From: an uncultured Eubacteriales bacterium
GTDB lineage: Bacteria > Bacillota > Clostridia > Oscillospirales > Oscillospiraceae
Reading direction: 5' to 3'
Assembly (NCBI GenBank): GCA_934572535.1
Contig: CAKTLJ010000002.1
Location: 1-64,000 of the forward strand
DNA: 64,000 nucleotides
In this document: positions 10,543 to 18,190 of the stretch, in pieces
Layout: each line of letters opens with the position of its first letter
How positions within the stretch are numbered: position 1 is the stretch's first letter
The notes under the pieces: model-generated
Told to the model about the DNA's origin: nothing
Seen by the model: only the letters and a program-made list of their open reading frames with translations
Databases searched by the model: none
Made by a program: the position numbers and the translations under genes

Positions 10543-11421
10543 ATGATACACATTCGCCAAGCAACGCCCGACGAGCTCCCCCAGATCAAGGATCTGTGGA
10601 AGAAGTGCTTCGGGGACCCCAGCGCCTACATCGACGTTTTCTTCCGAAAGTTTGCCGCTGTCGATCAGGTCCTGGTGGTGGAGGAGGCGGGAGAGATCAA
10701 CTCCATGGCCGTCATGCTCCCCTCCACCCTGGAACTGTCCGACGGCAGTGAGGTCCCTGTGGGATATGTCTACGCCCTGGCCACCAACCCCTACATGCAG
10801 GGCAAGGGCCACGCCCGCCAGCTGCTGGCCTACGCCGACCAGTATCTGGAGGAAAACGGCATGAAGGCCATGGTCCTGGTCCCCGCCTCCCCCTCTCTCC
10901 ACCGCTTCTTCGAGGCCCTGGGGATGGACGAGGGCTTTTCCACCCGGAAGGTGGAGATCCTGACCTCCAACCTCACCGGCGACACCGAGGGGACCACCAT
11001 GGAGGTCATCTCCCCTAGCGAGTACAACGAGATCCGGGAGCGGCTGCTCGCGCACACCGTCCACATGACCTACTCCGACCACATGATCGAGTTCCAGCAG
11101 ATCGGCAGCCACCTGGCCGGCGGCGATCTGTACCGCATCGAGGTGGACGGCGCGGTGGGCTGCGCCGCCATTGAGTACGTCCAGCAGCGCCGCCTGCTGG
11201 TGAAGGAGCTTGTCCTCCCCCACGAGAAGATGGCCAAGGCGGTGGAGATCATCGCCAGCCGGATGCCGGCCTCCCGCTACCACGTCCGCACCCCGGCCTT
11301 CTGGGACGGCCTGCCCGGCAACTACCTCCAGTCCTTCGGCATGATCAAGTGGTACGACCACGACCTGAAGAACAAGTGGGCCTTCCGGCAGGACGCCTAC
11401 CTGGGGCTGGCCTTCGACTAA
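10543..11421 (+). CDS. GNAT-family N-acetyltransferase, 292 aa
   Basis: The N-terminal half is a GNAT fold: IRQATPDELPQIKDLW at the start, and the acetyl-CoA-binding segment ALATNPYMQGKGHARQLL around residues 86-103. The C-terminal half has the beta-rich pattern of a second, degenerate GNAT or Eis-like domain. The start at 10543 has a strong GTAAGGAGG; an upstream in-frame start lacks one. It is the last gene before the terminator at 11457. The substrate is unknown. Confidence 0.85.
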   Translation: MIHIRQATPDELPQIKDLWKKCFGDPSAYIDVFFRKFAAVDQVLVVEEAGEINSMAVMLPSTLELSDGSEVPVGYVYALATNPYMQGKGHARQLLAYADQYLEENGMKAMVLVPASPSLHRFFEALGMDEGFSTRKVEILTSNLTGDTEGTTMEVISPSEYNEIRERLLAHTVHMTYSDHMIEFQQIGSHLAGGDLYRIEVDGAVGCAAIEYVQQRRLLVKELVLPHEKMAKAVEIIASRMPASRYHVRTPAFWDGLPGNYLQSFGMIKWYDHDLKNKWAFRQDAYLGLAFD

Positions 11422-11436
11422 CTTTCCCGCAGTTCA

Positions 11437-11487
11437 AGAGACGCTGTCCACACAGCAGAGACGCTGTCCGCACAGCGTCTCTTTTTT
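11437..11487 (+). terminator. Rho-independent terminator with a duplicated arm
   Basis: AGAGACGCTGT (11457-11467), CCGC loop, ACAGCGTCTCT (11472-11482) and a T-run to 11487 form a textbook terminator after the GNAT gene. The 20-nt unit 11437-11456 is a tandem near-copy (one mismatch) of 11457-11476. Confidence 0.85.
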
Positions 11488-11494
11488 GTGCTTC

Positions 11495-12187
11495 TTAATA
11501 TAGTAAGGCGAAGAGGTTCGCGCCCACCACGGTGAGCAGACCGGCCACCACGATGGACAGGCTGCTCATGGCCCCCTGGACCTGGCCCATCTCCATGGCC
11601 CGGGCAGTCCCCACGGCGTGGGTGGCGGTGCCGATGCTCACGCCCTGGGCGATGGGGTCGGTGATCCGCAGGAGCTTACAGAAGCCCTCGGCAAAGATAT
11701 TGCCCAGCACCCCCGTGATGATGATGACCACCACCGCCAGGGAGACATGGCCGCCCAGGATCTCCGTGACCCCGATGCCGATGGCGGTGGTGATGGACTT
11801 GGGCAGAAGGGTCACGTACATGGCGTGCTCCATGCGGAAGAAGATCGCCAGCAGCAGGATGCAGCAGAGGCTGGCGAGCACCCCGGCCAGGATCCCCAGG
11901 CCCACCGCCTTGGCGTTTTTCCGCAGAAGGGCAAACTGCTCATACAGGGGCACCGCCAGGCAGACCGTGGCCGGGGTGAGCAGGTAGCTCAGGTACTTCG
12001 CCCCCTCGTTGTAGACCTGGTAGTCCATCCCGGTCGCCAGCAGAAAGACGATGACCAGCACAATGGCCACCAGCAGGGGGTTGCAGATGGCCAGCTTACA
12101 CCGCTTTTTCAGGGCCAGGCCCACCCCGTAGGCAGCCAGAGAGAGGAAGAACCCGAAGAAGAGGGACTCCGCCAGCAGCTCAGACAT
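11495..12187 (-). CDS. lrgB: LrgB/CidB-family membrane protein, 230 aa
   Basis: LrgB proteins are multi-pass membrane proteins that act with LrgA in holin-like control of murein hydrolases and, in some bacteria and plants, in pyruvate or glycolate transport. The family pattern is plain: NPLLVAIVL, PATVCLAVPLYEQ, LLPKSITTAIGIGV and SIGTATHAVGTARA. The start codon lies inside the end of lrgA (8-bp overlap), so the two are translationally coupled. Length is typical. Confidence 0.92.
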   Translation of the reverse strand: MSELLAESLFFGFFLSLAAYGVGLALKKRCKLAICNPLLVAIVLVIVFLLATGMDYQVYNEGAKYLSYLLTPATVCLAVPLYEQFALLRKNAKAVGLGILAGVLASLCCILLLAIFFRMEHAMYVTLLPKSITTAIGIGVTEILGGHVSLAVVVIIITGVLGNIFAEGFCKLLRITDPIAQGVSIGTATHAVGTARAMEMGQVQGAMSSLSIVVAGLLTVVGANLFALLY

Positions 12188-12548
12188 CCTCCTCGCCTCC
12201 CTTCTTTCCCCGGCGGATGACCGCCTGGGTCACCAGGCCCGCCGACCCCATCACCACGAAGGTGGAGAGCACCGTAATGACGGCGATGGGCACCAGGTTG
12301 GGCTTCAGCACGTCCCAGGCCTCCAGCAGGCCCACGGCGGCGGGCAGGAAGAGGATGGGCATGATCTCAATGAGAAAGGCGCTGGTCTCCCGGATGGAGG
12401 CCAGCTTCAGCAGCCCCGATCGCAGGCAGGCAAAGAGGATGACGATGCCATAGATGCTGGCCGGGACGGGCAGGGGCAAGAGCTGGTGGAGGACCTCCCC
12501 CAGGCAGGAGATGGCCAAAATCACGCCAAACTGTTTCAGGTATTTCAA
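12180..12548 (-). CDS. lrgA: LrgA/CidA-family holin-like protein, 122 aa
   Basis: This is a small membrane protein with four hydrophobic segments and the LrgA pattern: VPASIYGIVILFACLRSG followed by FLIEIMPILFLPAAVGL. It pairs with LrgB, whose start it overlaps. I prefer the TTG at 12548 because AGAAGG lies 8 nt upstream; the ATG at 12590 would add 14 charged residues without a ribosome site. The C-terminal tail is basic then acidic, as usual. No LytTR- or LysR-type regulator gene is adjacent. Confidence 0.88.
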   Translation of the reverse strand: MKYLKQFGVILAISCLGEVLHQLLPLPVPASIYGIVILFACLRSGLLKLASIRETSAFLIEIMPILFLPAAVGLLEAWDVLKPNLVPIAVITVLSTFVVMGSAGLVTQAVIRRGKKGGEEDV

Positions 12549-12641
12549 ACAAACGCGCCTTCTTTCTGTTTTTTCGCACCAGAGCATCATAGCACGGAAG
12601 GCGGCGGAAAGGCAACGCCTTTTTCCCCTTCCCGCGCATAG

Positions 12642-12672
12642 AAAAACAGAGAAGGGGGCTTCCCTTCTCTGT
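12642..12672 (-). terminator. Terminator of the C39-like peptidase gene
   Basis: ACAGAGAAGGG (12646-12656) pairs perfectly with CCCTTCTCTGT (12662-12672) over a 5-nt loop. The minus strand continues into TTTTT. Confidence 0.8.
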
Positions 12673-12697
12673 CGCGCGTCAACTCAAATGGGTCTGT

Positions 12698-13390
12698 TCA
12701 GGACATCGCCATGGCCTGGGCGATCATGCAGCCGGCGGTCGCTTCCTCTTCCTCCGCGCCGGAGAGGACGCTCACCAGCCGGGAGACGCCGGTCTCGTCG
12801 GCGGCGGCTTCGGGCAGCTCCAGGGTCACAGGAGAGGCCTCCACGGCCACGTCGGGGGTGACGACATACCAGTAGGCATAGGAGTTCTCCACGCGGGTGC
12901 CGTGGGCCTGGTCGATGGGGATGCGGCCGGGGGCAATGTTCTGGGCGGGGTCGGCACAGTAGAACACCCCGTCGGTGTAGTCGGTGAGCAGGATGCCGTG
13001 GGGCACGCCGGGGGCGTGGAGGACAAAGCCCTCGGGATGCTCGGCCAGCAGGTCGATGAGGAGCTGGCGGTTGGCCTCGCCGCCGGGCAGGCGGCCGTGG
13101 TTGACCGTCATGCCATCATACTCGAAGCGATAGGGCAGGCCGCGCCCGGAGAGCCAGAAGGCTGCCCGGCAGGAGGCCTCCGTGATGGACGCCCAGTCCT
13201 GGTCGCCCCGGAGCATTGCGGTTCTTCTGAGCATCATGGCGGTGGAGGCCAGGGTGCAGGTTCCTCTGCGCTCCTGCTTCAAAAAGACCTGGTCTTGGTT
13301 GATGTCCTCCAGGGTGGCTGCCATGGCGGCGGGCACCAGGGAGAAGGTCATGATTACCGTCAGTACAATGCTCAAAATGCGAACTCGCAT
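12698..13390 (-). CDS. Secreted C39-like cysteine peptidase domain protein, 230 aa
   Basis: A signal peptide covers about residues 1-25 (MRVRILSIVLTVIM... ending AAMAATL). The mature part has papain/C39-like marks: a candidate nucleophile Cys in RRGTCTLASTAMMLRR, a His in VPHGILLTDY and a following Asp in CADPAQN. It may cleave peptides or bind them outside the cell; some C39-like proteins are inactive. The C-terminal 50 residues are acidic and of low complexity. The start at 13390 has GGAG 7 nt upstream. It is a single gene with its own promoter and terminator. Confidence 0.75.
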   Translation of the reverse strand: MRVRILSIVLTVIMTFSLVPAAMAATLEDINQDQVFLKQERRGTCTLASTAMMLRRTAMLRGDQDWASITEASCRAAFWLSGRGLPYRFEYDGMTVNHGRLPGGEANRQLLIDLLAEHPEGFVLHAPGVPHGILLTDYTDGVFYCADPAQNIAPGRIPIDQAHGTRVENSYAYWYVVTPDVAVEASPVTLELPEAAADETGVSRLVSVLSGAEEEEATAGCMIAQAMAMS

Positions 13391-13422
13391 CCAATCACTC
13401 CAATGCAAACAAAGAATTTCAA

Positions 13423-13473
13423 AAAATAAGCGTTCATTGTTACAATTTCAAGAATTCGTGTAACAATTGTTAC
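13423..13473 (-). promoter_or_regulatory. Promoter with palindromic operator candidate for the C39-like peptidase gene
   Basis: On the minus strand TTGAAA (13446-13451) and TATTTT (13423-13428) are 17 nt apart. A perfect 14-bp palindrome GTAACAATTGTTAC lies at 13460-13473 just upstream of the -35. A related half-site (ATTGTTACAA on the plus strand, 13436-13445) occupies the spacer. Confidence 0.5.
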
Positions 13474-13650
13474 CGCTTTGTAATCATAGCACAGTTCTTT
13501 TGGAATGGGAACCCCCTGAACGCAACTTTTTTCGAAATTTTGTTTCCAAATTGTAAATTTCCCGGGACAAAATCCTGGCGCTTTGTCGGCCTGCACAATC
13601 CAATCTGTATACTCCATCAAATGATTGGGTATTTTGGCAGGCCCCCTTTT

Positions 13651-14514
13651 TTATTCCTCGGGGAGCAGGACCGGGCGGAAGGCCGCCAGAGCGGCCGTGT
13701 CCTCCCCGCTCGCCCAGACCCGGGCGAAGGTGGCCAGCAGCCCGGCCGTCTGGCCGCTTTGGGGGGCCAGCGCCCCGTCATCCGCCTCCCCCTTCACCGA
13801 CAGGAGGACGGGTCGGTCCGCCAAGGCCCCCTGGAGCCGACGGCAGAAGGTCTCCAGGGCCTCCGCCCGTTCCGTGCGCTGGGGCAGAGATGCCTGGTCC
13901 CCGCCGGTCGGCCAGCAGCAGTGGGTCAGCAGGATCTCGTCAAAGCCCAGCTGGGCCAGCTCCCGGCAGATCCCGATGAGGTAGTCCTGGACCTCCGGCC
14001 GGGTGGGGTCCAGCCAGCCGGTGTGGGTCTCGTCCAGCCAGGGGGAGCCGCTGACCCGCGCCAGCGCCATGCCGTCGGCCTGGGCGGCCGCTCCATCCCG
14101 CAGGCAGGAGACCAGCGCCACCGTATGCAGGTCCGGGCTGTGGTTCAGGACCGCGAGGGCGGCGTTGCGGGCCGGGTCCCCCGAGGAGGCCCCCAGGTCC
14201 GCCGCCAGCGGCAGGGCGGAGACATAGCCCAGGCTGCCGTCCCCCGCCTTCATGGTCACCACCACCGCCCCGGACGCCGGCGCCTGGTCCAGCTCCTCCG
14301 GGGCGAGAAAGACCGCCCGGGTGGGGAGAGGCGCCGCCTCCACCCGGATCGCCGCCGGGGCGGAGGCCGACTGGGCGGGCTCCTGCCCGCGCAGCGCCGC
14401 CGGGTCCAGATAGCCGCGGCGGCAGAGCAGAAGAAACCCGCCGGAGAGCACCCCGGCGGCACACAATAGAATAAGGAAGCATTTTCCCAGACGGGAGAGG
14501 AAGGGGTGGTGCAT
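13651..14514 (-). CDS. Putative secreted or membrane-anchored glycosidase-like protein (DUF4015-like), 287 aa
   Basis: There is an N-terminal membrane anchor or signal (residues 10-31, RLGKCFLILLCAAGVLSGGF). The C-terminal two thirds resembles a TIM-barrel putative glycoside hydrolase (DUF4015-type): DYLIGICRELAQLGFDEIL followed by a HCCWPTGG strand end. Cytoplasmic-style cysteines are present in the barrel, which is odd for an exported enzyme. The start at 14514 has AAAGGAG 5 nt upstream. It follows bofA by 49 nt, so it may belong to the yaaL-bofA unit. Catalytic residues cannot be fixed from sequence alone. Confidence 0.6.
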   Translation of the reverse strand: MHHPFLSRLGKCFLILLCAAGVLSGGFLLLCRRGYLDPAALRGQEPAQSASAPAAIRVEAAPLPTRAVFLAPEELDQAPASGAVVVTMKAGDGSLGYVSALPLAADLGASSGDPARNAALAVLNHSPDLHTVALVSCLRDGAAAQADGMALARVSGSPWLDETHTGWLDPTRPEVQDYLIGICRELAQLGFDEILLTHCCWPTGGDQASLPQRTERAEALETFCRRLQGALADRPVLLSVKGEADDGALAPQSGQTAGLLATFARVWASGEDTAALAAFRPVLLPEE

Positions 14515-14563
14515 AGAAGCTCCTTTCACGACCGCGCCCTCTGCCGAGGGGACAAGACCAAGC

Positions 14564-14824
14564 TTATGTACCCGCCCATTTCAGCAGGAGCAGCAGCCCC
14601 AGCCCCGGAACGCCCAGCAGGCCCAGGGTCAGGGCGTTGAAGGCGTTGACCCCCAGGGCCAGACCGGCGGCCAGGCCACTCTGGGACCAGAGGGCCAAAA
14701 AGCCCAGGCCCACCGCCGACCGGGCCAGGAGCTTCAGCAGCCACTTGAGGGGCCGGTGGAACACGGCCAGGAGCAGCAGGCTGAACATGAGGATGGACAG
14801 CCAGGGTCCTTCGGTAAGCGTCAT
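14564..14824 (-). CDS. bofA: Pro-sigma-K processing inhibitor BofA family protein, 86 aa
   Basis: In Bacillus BofA sits in the forespore outer membrane and inhibits the SpoIVFB protease that activates sigma-K. The pattern is diagnostic: hydrophobic segments and the C-terminal ALGVNAFNALTLGLLGVPG followed by a leucine run. The start overlaps the yaaL stop by 4 bp (ATGA), with AGGAGG just upstream. The yaaL-bofA order is the same as in Bacillus, although recR is absent here. It supports an endospore-forming lineage. Confidence 0.92.
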   Translation of the reverse strand: MTLTEGPWLSILMFSLLLLAVFHRPLKWLLKLLARSAVGLGFLALWSQSGLAAGLALGVNAFNALTLGLLGVPGLGLLLLLKWAGT

Positions 14825-15027
14825 AGACCTTCCTCCTTTTCCAGGGTCTTCATCTGCCGCAGCAGATAGGTGTGTTTGGCCCGCAGCGCGCTGACCTCAT
14901 AGAGGTAGTACTCCAGCAGGTCCCGGTCCGCCGTCTCATCAAAGCCCGCCCGGGCGGCGGACAGGGCCCGGTTGGTCTCCTCCAACCCCAGCCGCAGCCG
15001 CTGAGAGCGGGACGCCTTTTTGACCAT
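14821..15027 (-). CDS. yaaL: YaaL family protein (DUF2508), 68 aa
   Basis: This short basic helical protein fits DUF2508/YaaL: a central LEETNRALSAARAGFDET and a C-terminal LLEYYLYEVSALRAKHTYLL. Its function is unknown, but it is conserved next to bofA in spore formers. The ATG has GGGAGGG upstream. It overlaps bofA by 4 bp. Confidence 0.88.
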   Translation of the reverse strand: MVKKASRSQRLRLGLEETNRALSAARAGFDETADRDLLEYYLYEVSALRAKHTYLLRQMKTLEKEEGL

Positions 15028-15136
15028 GGCGCATCCCTCCCTGTCCTTTCAATATATGGATAGCCTGCGCGGATATGCCCGGGAATATGCGGGGCGCGAC
15101 AAATTTCAAAAAAGCCCTTCCCAGAAAATTTCTATG

Positions 15137-15145
15137 TGCTATAAT
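15137..15145 (+). promoter_or_regulatory. Extended -10 promoter of the Ig-like/SLH surface protein gene
   Basis: TGCTATAAT (15137-15145) is a perfect extended -10 element. No good -35 lies 16-18 nt upstream, which extended -10 promoters tolerate. The start codon is about 48 nt downstream. Confidence 0.6.
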
Positions 15146-15192
15146 GAGGTCATATCTTATAAACCCCACCACATGACGAAGAGGTACTTACC

Positions 15193-17385
15193 ATGAAAAC
15201 ACACCTGCACAAATCCCTCTCTCTCCTGCTGTCGCTGGTCCTGGCGCTGAGCCTGACGGTCCCCGCCCTGGCGGCGGCGGTCCCCGTCACCGGCATCACC
15301 CTGGATCAGACCAGCCTCACCCTGACCCCCGGCGGAAAGGCCAAGCTGAAGGCGACCGTCCAGCCGGACAACGCCACGAATCAGACCGTCCTCTGGTCCT
15401 CCAACCGGGAGTCCGTCGCCAAGGTCTCCAAGACCGGCGAAGTCACCGCCGTGGCAGAAGGCACCGCCGCCATCACCGCCCAGACCCAGGACGGCAAATG
15501 GCCCGCCATCTGCACCGTCACCGTGGAAAAGAACTACGTCACCGGCGTGACCATCGCCCCCGCAGGTCCTGAGAGCCTGCCCGTGGGGACCACCCGCCAG
15601 CTCTCCGCCACCGTCGCCTATGCCCACGGCACCGGCGACCAGAGCGTCACCTGGAGCTCCACCGCCCCCACCGTGGCCACGGTGTCCTCCACCGGCCTGG
15701 TCACCGCCGTGAAGGAGGGGACGGCTGCCATCACCGCCCAGACCACGGGCACCGGGCAGAAGGGCGGCACCCTCTCCGCCATCTACCAGGTCACCGTCAC
15801 CAAGAACGACCCCAACGCCTCCAAGGACGCCATCTCTCTGTCCGCCTCCTCGGTCACCAGCCAGAGCGGCCTGCTCCAGCCCAAGACCCTGAAGGCCCCC
15901 ACCGTCACCATCAAGAACGGGGACACCGACGTGACCGCCAACTACACCATCGGCTACAGCTGGATCGGCGGCGACAACAAGCCCCTCTCCGGCGATCAGA
16001 CCGCCGTGGTCACGCCCCTGACCCTGGCGGATCACCACGCCACCTGCGTGGTGGCCGCCGTCAGCAAGACGGACAGCACCAAGACCCTCACCGCCTCCTG
16101 CGCCTACACCGTCAGGGTCCTCCCCAGCACCGTCGTGGGGGCCACGCTGGCGGTAGACGGCGGCGCGAAGTCCTTCCGTGACCTGAAGAGCCTGGACGGC
16201 CATACCCTCCTCGACCAGCTCACCAAGGGCGTGCCCGAGGAAGACCTCACCCCCGCCATCCCGGGCCTGACCCACGTGATCTTTGACCTGGGCTCCGTCA
16301 CCGGGGCCGACGCGGGCCGTCTGGCCGTGGAGGCCAACACCCCCTACGTCCTCTCCGGCGAGGGCAAGGCCCTGGCCGACGTGACCTTCCTGCCCGCCAA
16401 GGCAGGGACCTATGAGATCGAGTTCACCGCCTATGGCGAGAAGGCCTACCACGGACAGCTGGAGATCGTGGTCACCGGCCAGGAGACCCCGAGCACGAGC
16501 GACATCTCCTGCGACAGCTCCGGCTTCACCTTCACCGGCTCGGACTTCTTCCACAGCAGCGATGCCGACCCCGTGATCTCCATGGTCTTCGGCACCCCCA
16601 CCGCCGGTAAGCTCCTGCGCAACTTCATCAAGGGCAGCGGCACCCCCGACGCCGGCGCCCGGTACTACACCGACTCCGCCGCGAACGGGGACTACCACGT
16701 CTCCACCCTGTCCTACCTGCCCTCCGCCGGATACTCCGGCCTGGCGGAGATCCCCGTGACCCTCACCACCCGCTCCGGCCAGACCATCCGGAAGACCATC
16801 GTGGTCAACGTCCTGAGCAAGATCACCTCCGCCCAGTTCACCGACGTCACCCCCAACACCGTGGGCAACTGGGCGGCCAACGCCGTGGACTTCGCCTACG
16901 GCTGCGGCCTGGTCAACGGCGTGGAGGCCACCCTCTTTGGCCCCAACACCTCCATGACCCGCGCCATGCTGGTCACCGTCCTCTACCGGGCGGCGGGCAG
17001 CCCCCAGGTGACCGTCACCACCAACTTCACCGATCTGGACGTGGGCAGCTACTACTATAACGCCGTGGTCTGGGCCAACGTGAAGGGCATCGTCAACGGC
17101 ACCTCCGACACCACCTTCAGCCCCAACGCCCCCGTGACCCGCCAGCAGATCGCCGCCATCCTCTATCGGTACGCGGACGCCATGGGCGCCCTCACCTCCT
17201 TCCAGGGCAGCCTGAACGCCTACACCGACAAGAACAAGGTGGACACCTACGCCGTCACGCCCATGACCTGGGCCGTGAGCAAGGGCATCATCTCCGGCAT
17301 GACCGGCTCCACGCTGGAGCCGCAGGGCAACGCCACCCGCGCCCAGGTGGTGGTCATCCTCCACCGCTACCTCATCGGCCAGTGA
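15193..17385 (+). CDS. Cell-surface protein with two Ig-like (BIG2) repeats and three SLH domains, 730 aa
   Basis: The signal peptide covers residues 1-28. Two bacterial Ig-like group 2 repeats lie at about 31-112 and 115-203 (VTGITLDQTSLTLTPGG, with the recurring VSSTGLVTAVKEGTAAITA pattern). A central region of about 340 residues contains further beta domains that I cannot name. The last 180 residues hold three S-layer homology motifs (FTDVTPNTVGNWAANAV; VGSYYYNAVVWANVKGIVNG; a more divergent third one), which bind pyruvylated wall polymers. It is likely anchored non-covalently to the cell wall. It is transcribed alone. Confidence 0.93.
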   Translation: MKTHLHKSLSLLLSLVLALSLTVPALAAAVPVTGITLDQTSLTLTPGGKAKLKATVQPDNATNQTVLWSSNRESVAKVSKTGEVTAVAEGTAAITAQTQDGKWPAICTVTVEKNYVTGVTIAPAGPESLPVGTTRQLSATVAYAHGTGDQSVTWSSTAPTVATVSSTGLVTAVKEGTAAITAQTTGTGQKGGTLSAIYQVTVTKNDPNASKDAISLSASSVTSQSGLLQPKTLKAPTVTIKNGDTDVTANYTIGYSWIGGDNKPLSGDQTAVVTPLTLADHHATCVVAAVSKTDSTKTLTASCAYTVRVLPSTVVGATLAVDGGAKSFRDLKSLDGHTLLDQLTKGVPEEDLTPAIPGLTHVIFDLGSVTGADAGRLAVEANTPYVLSGEGKALADVTFLPAKAGTYEIEFTAYGEKAYHGQLEIVVTGQETPSTSDISCDSSGFTFTGSDFFHSSDADPVISMVFGTPTAGKLLRNFIKGSGTPDAGARYYTDSAANGDYHVSTLSYLPSAGYSGLAEIPVTLTTRSGQTIRKTIVVNVLSKITSAQFTDVTPNTVGNWAANAVDFAYGCGLVNGVEATLFGPNTSMTRAMLVTVLYRAAGSPQVTVTTNFTDLDVGSYYYNAVVWANVKGIVNGTSDTTFSPNAPVTRQQIAAILYRYADAMGALTSFQGSLNAYTDKNKVDTYAVTPMTWAVSKGIISGMTGSTLEPQGNATRAQVVVILHRYLIGQ

Positions 17386-17406
17386 CCCAGCCCCCTGCAA
17401 CAGGAA

Positions 17407-17452
17407 AAACGGATGCCCTATCGTCTCCCTCGGGACGATAGGGCATCCGTTT
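17407..17452. terminator. Bidirectional terminator between the SLH protein gene and ogt
   Basis: AAACGGATGCCCTATCGTC (17407-17425) pairs perfectly with 17434-17452 over an 8-nt loop. A-rich and T-rich flanks suit both convergent genes. Confidence 0.85.
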
Positions 17453-17459
17453 CGCGTTC

Positions 17460-17978
17460 TTACCGCGCGGTCCTCTGCCTGGAGAGAATCACGCCTTCCC
17501 CTTCCAGCAGCGCTCTCTTCCTGTCCAGGCCGCCGGCATAGCCGGTCAGGCTGCCGTCCGCGCCGATGACGCGGTGGCAGGGGATGAGGATGGAGATCGC
17601 GTTGTGTCCCACGGCCCCGCCGACCGCCTGCGCGGACATCCGGGCAAGCCCCCGCTGCTTCGCAAGCTGCCGCGCGATCTCGCCATAGGTCGTGGTCTGC
17701 CCGTAGGGGATCTGCAGGAGAAGCGCCCACACAGCCAGCCGGAAGTCGGAGCCAACGGGATGCAGCGGCGGCATAAAATCGGGGCTTTGTCCGCCAAAAT
17801 AAGTATCCAGCCAGCGCCTGGTCGCCGCGAGGACTGGTCCCTCCCCCTCCCTGTGCTCCGCGGGAAGGGTCGAGGCAAGGTGTGCTTCCCCCTCAAACCA
17901 CAGGCCGGTCAGGCCGATCTCATCCGCCGCCAGCAGGAGCCTGCCCAGCGGGGCGTCGTAATGCTGGAGCAATGTCAT
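17460..17978 (-). CDS. ogt: Methylated-DNA--protein-cysteine S-methyltransferase, 172 aa
   Basis: The suicide enzyme transfers methyl groups from O6-methylguanine to its own cysteine. The acceptor motif is IPCHRVIGADGSLTGYAGGL near the C terminus, followed by KRALLEGEG. The start at 17978 has GGGAGGG 7 nt upstream; upstream in-frame codons show no family similarity. No Ada-type DNA-binding domain is fused. Its terminator is shared with the convergent SLH protein gene. Confidence 0.93.
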   Translation of the reverse strand: MTLLQHYDAPLGRLLLAADEIGLTGLWFEGEAHLASTLPAEHREGEGPVLAATRRWLDTYFGGQSPDFMPPLHPVGSDFRLAVWALLLQIPYGQTTTYGEIARQLAKQRGLARMSAQAVGGAVGHNAISILIPCHRVIGADGSLTGYAGGLDRKRALLEGEGVILSRQRTAR

Positions 17979-18104
17979 CGCGTTTCCCTCCCATCCGCGT
18001 TTTTTCGTCTTTCTACGCAAATCATACGACAGATCCCGGGGCCGCGCAAGCCGCAGACTTTGATTTTTTTGTCCCTCCCCTCCCCGTGAGGCAGGCCCTT
18101 CCCC

Positions 18105-18134
18105 TTGACATGAAACGCAACCATGGATTATGAT
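18105..18134 (+). promoter_or_regulatory. Promoter of the topoisomerase B-subunit gene
   Basis: TTGACA (18105-18110) and TATGAT (18129-18134) are 18 nt apart, about 55 nt before the start codon at 18191. Confidence 0.65.
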
Positions 18135-18190
18135 AAAAGGTAATGAATGAATAGACTGGGTCTTTGGGACCCTCGACAAGGAGAACTTCC

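Noticed and set aside
13372..13620. 82-codon frame upstream of the C39-like peptidase
   Set aside because: It covers the promoter and palindrome, has no ribosome site, and its sequence has no protein-like features.
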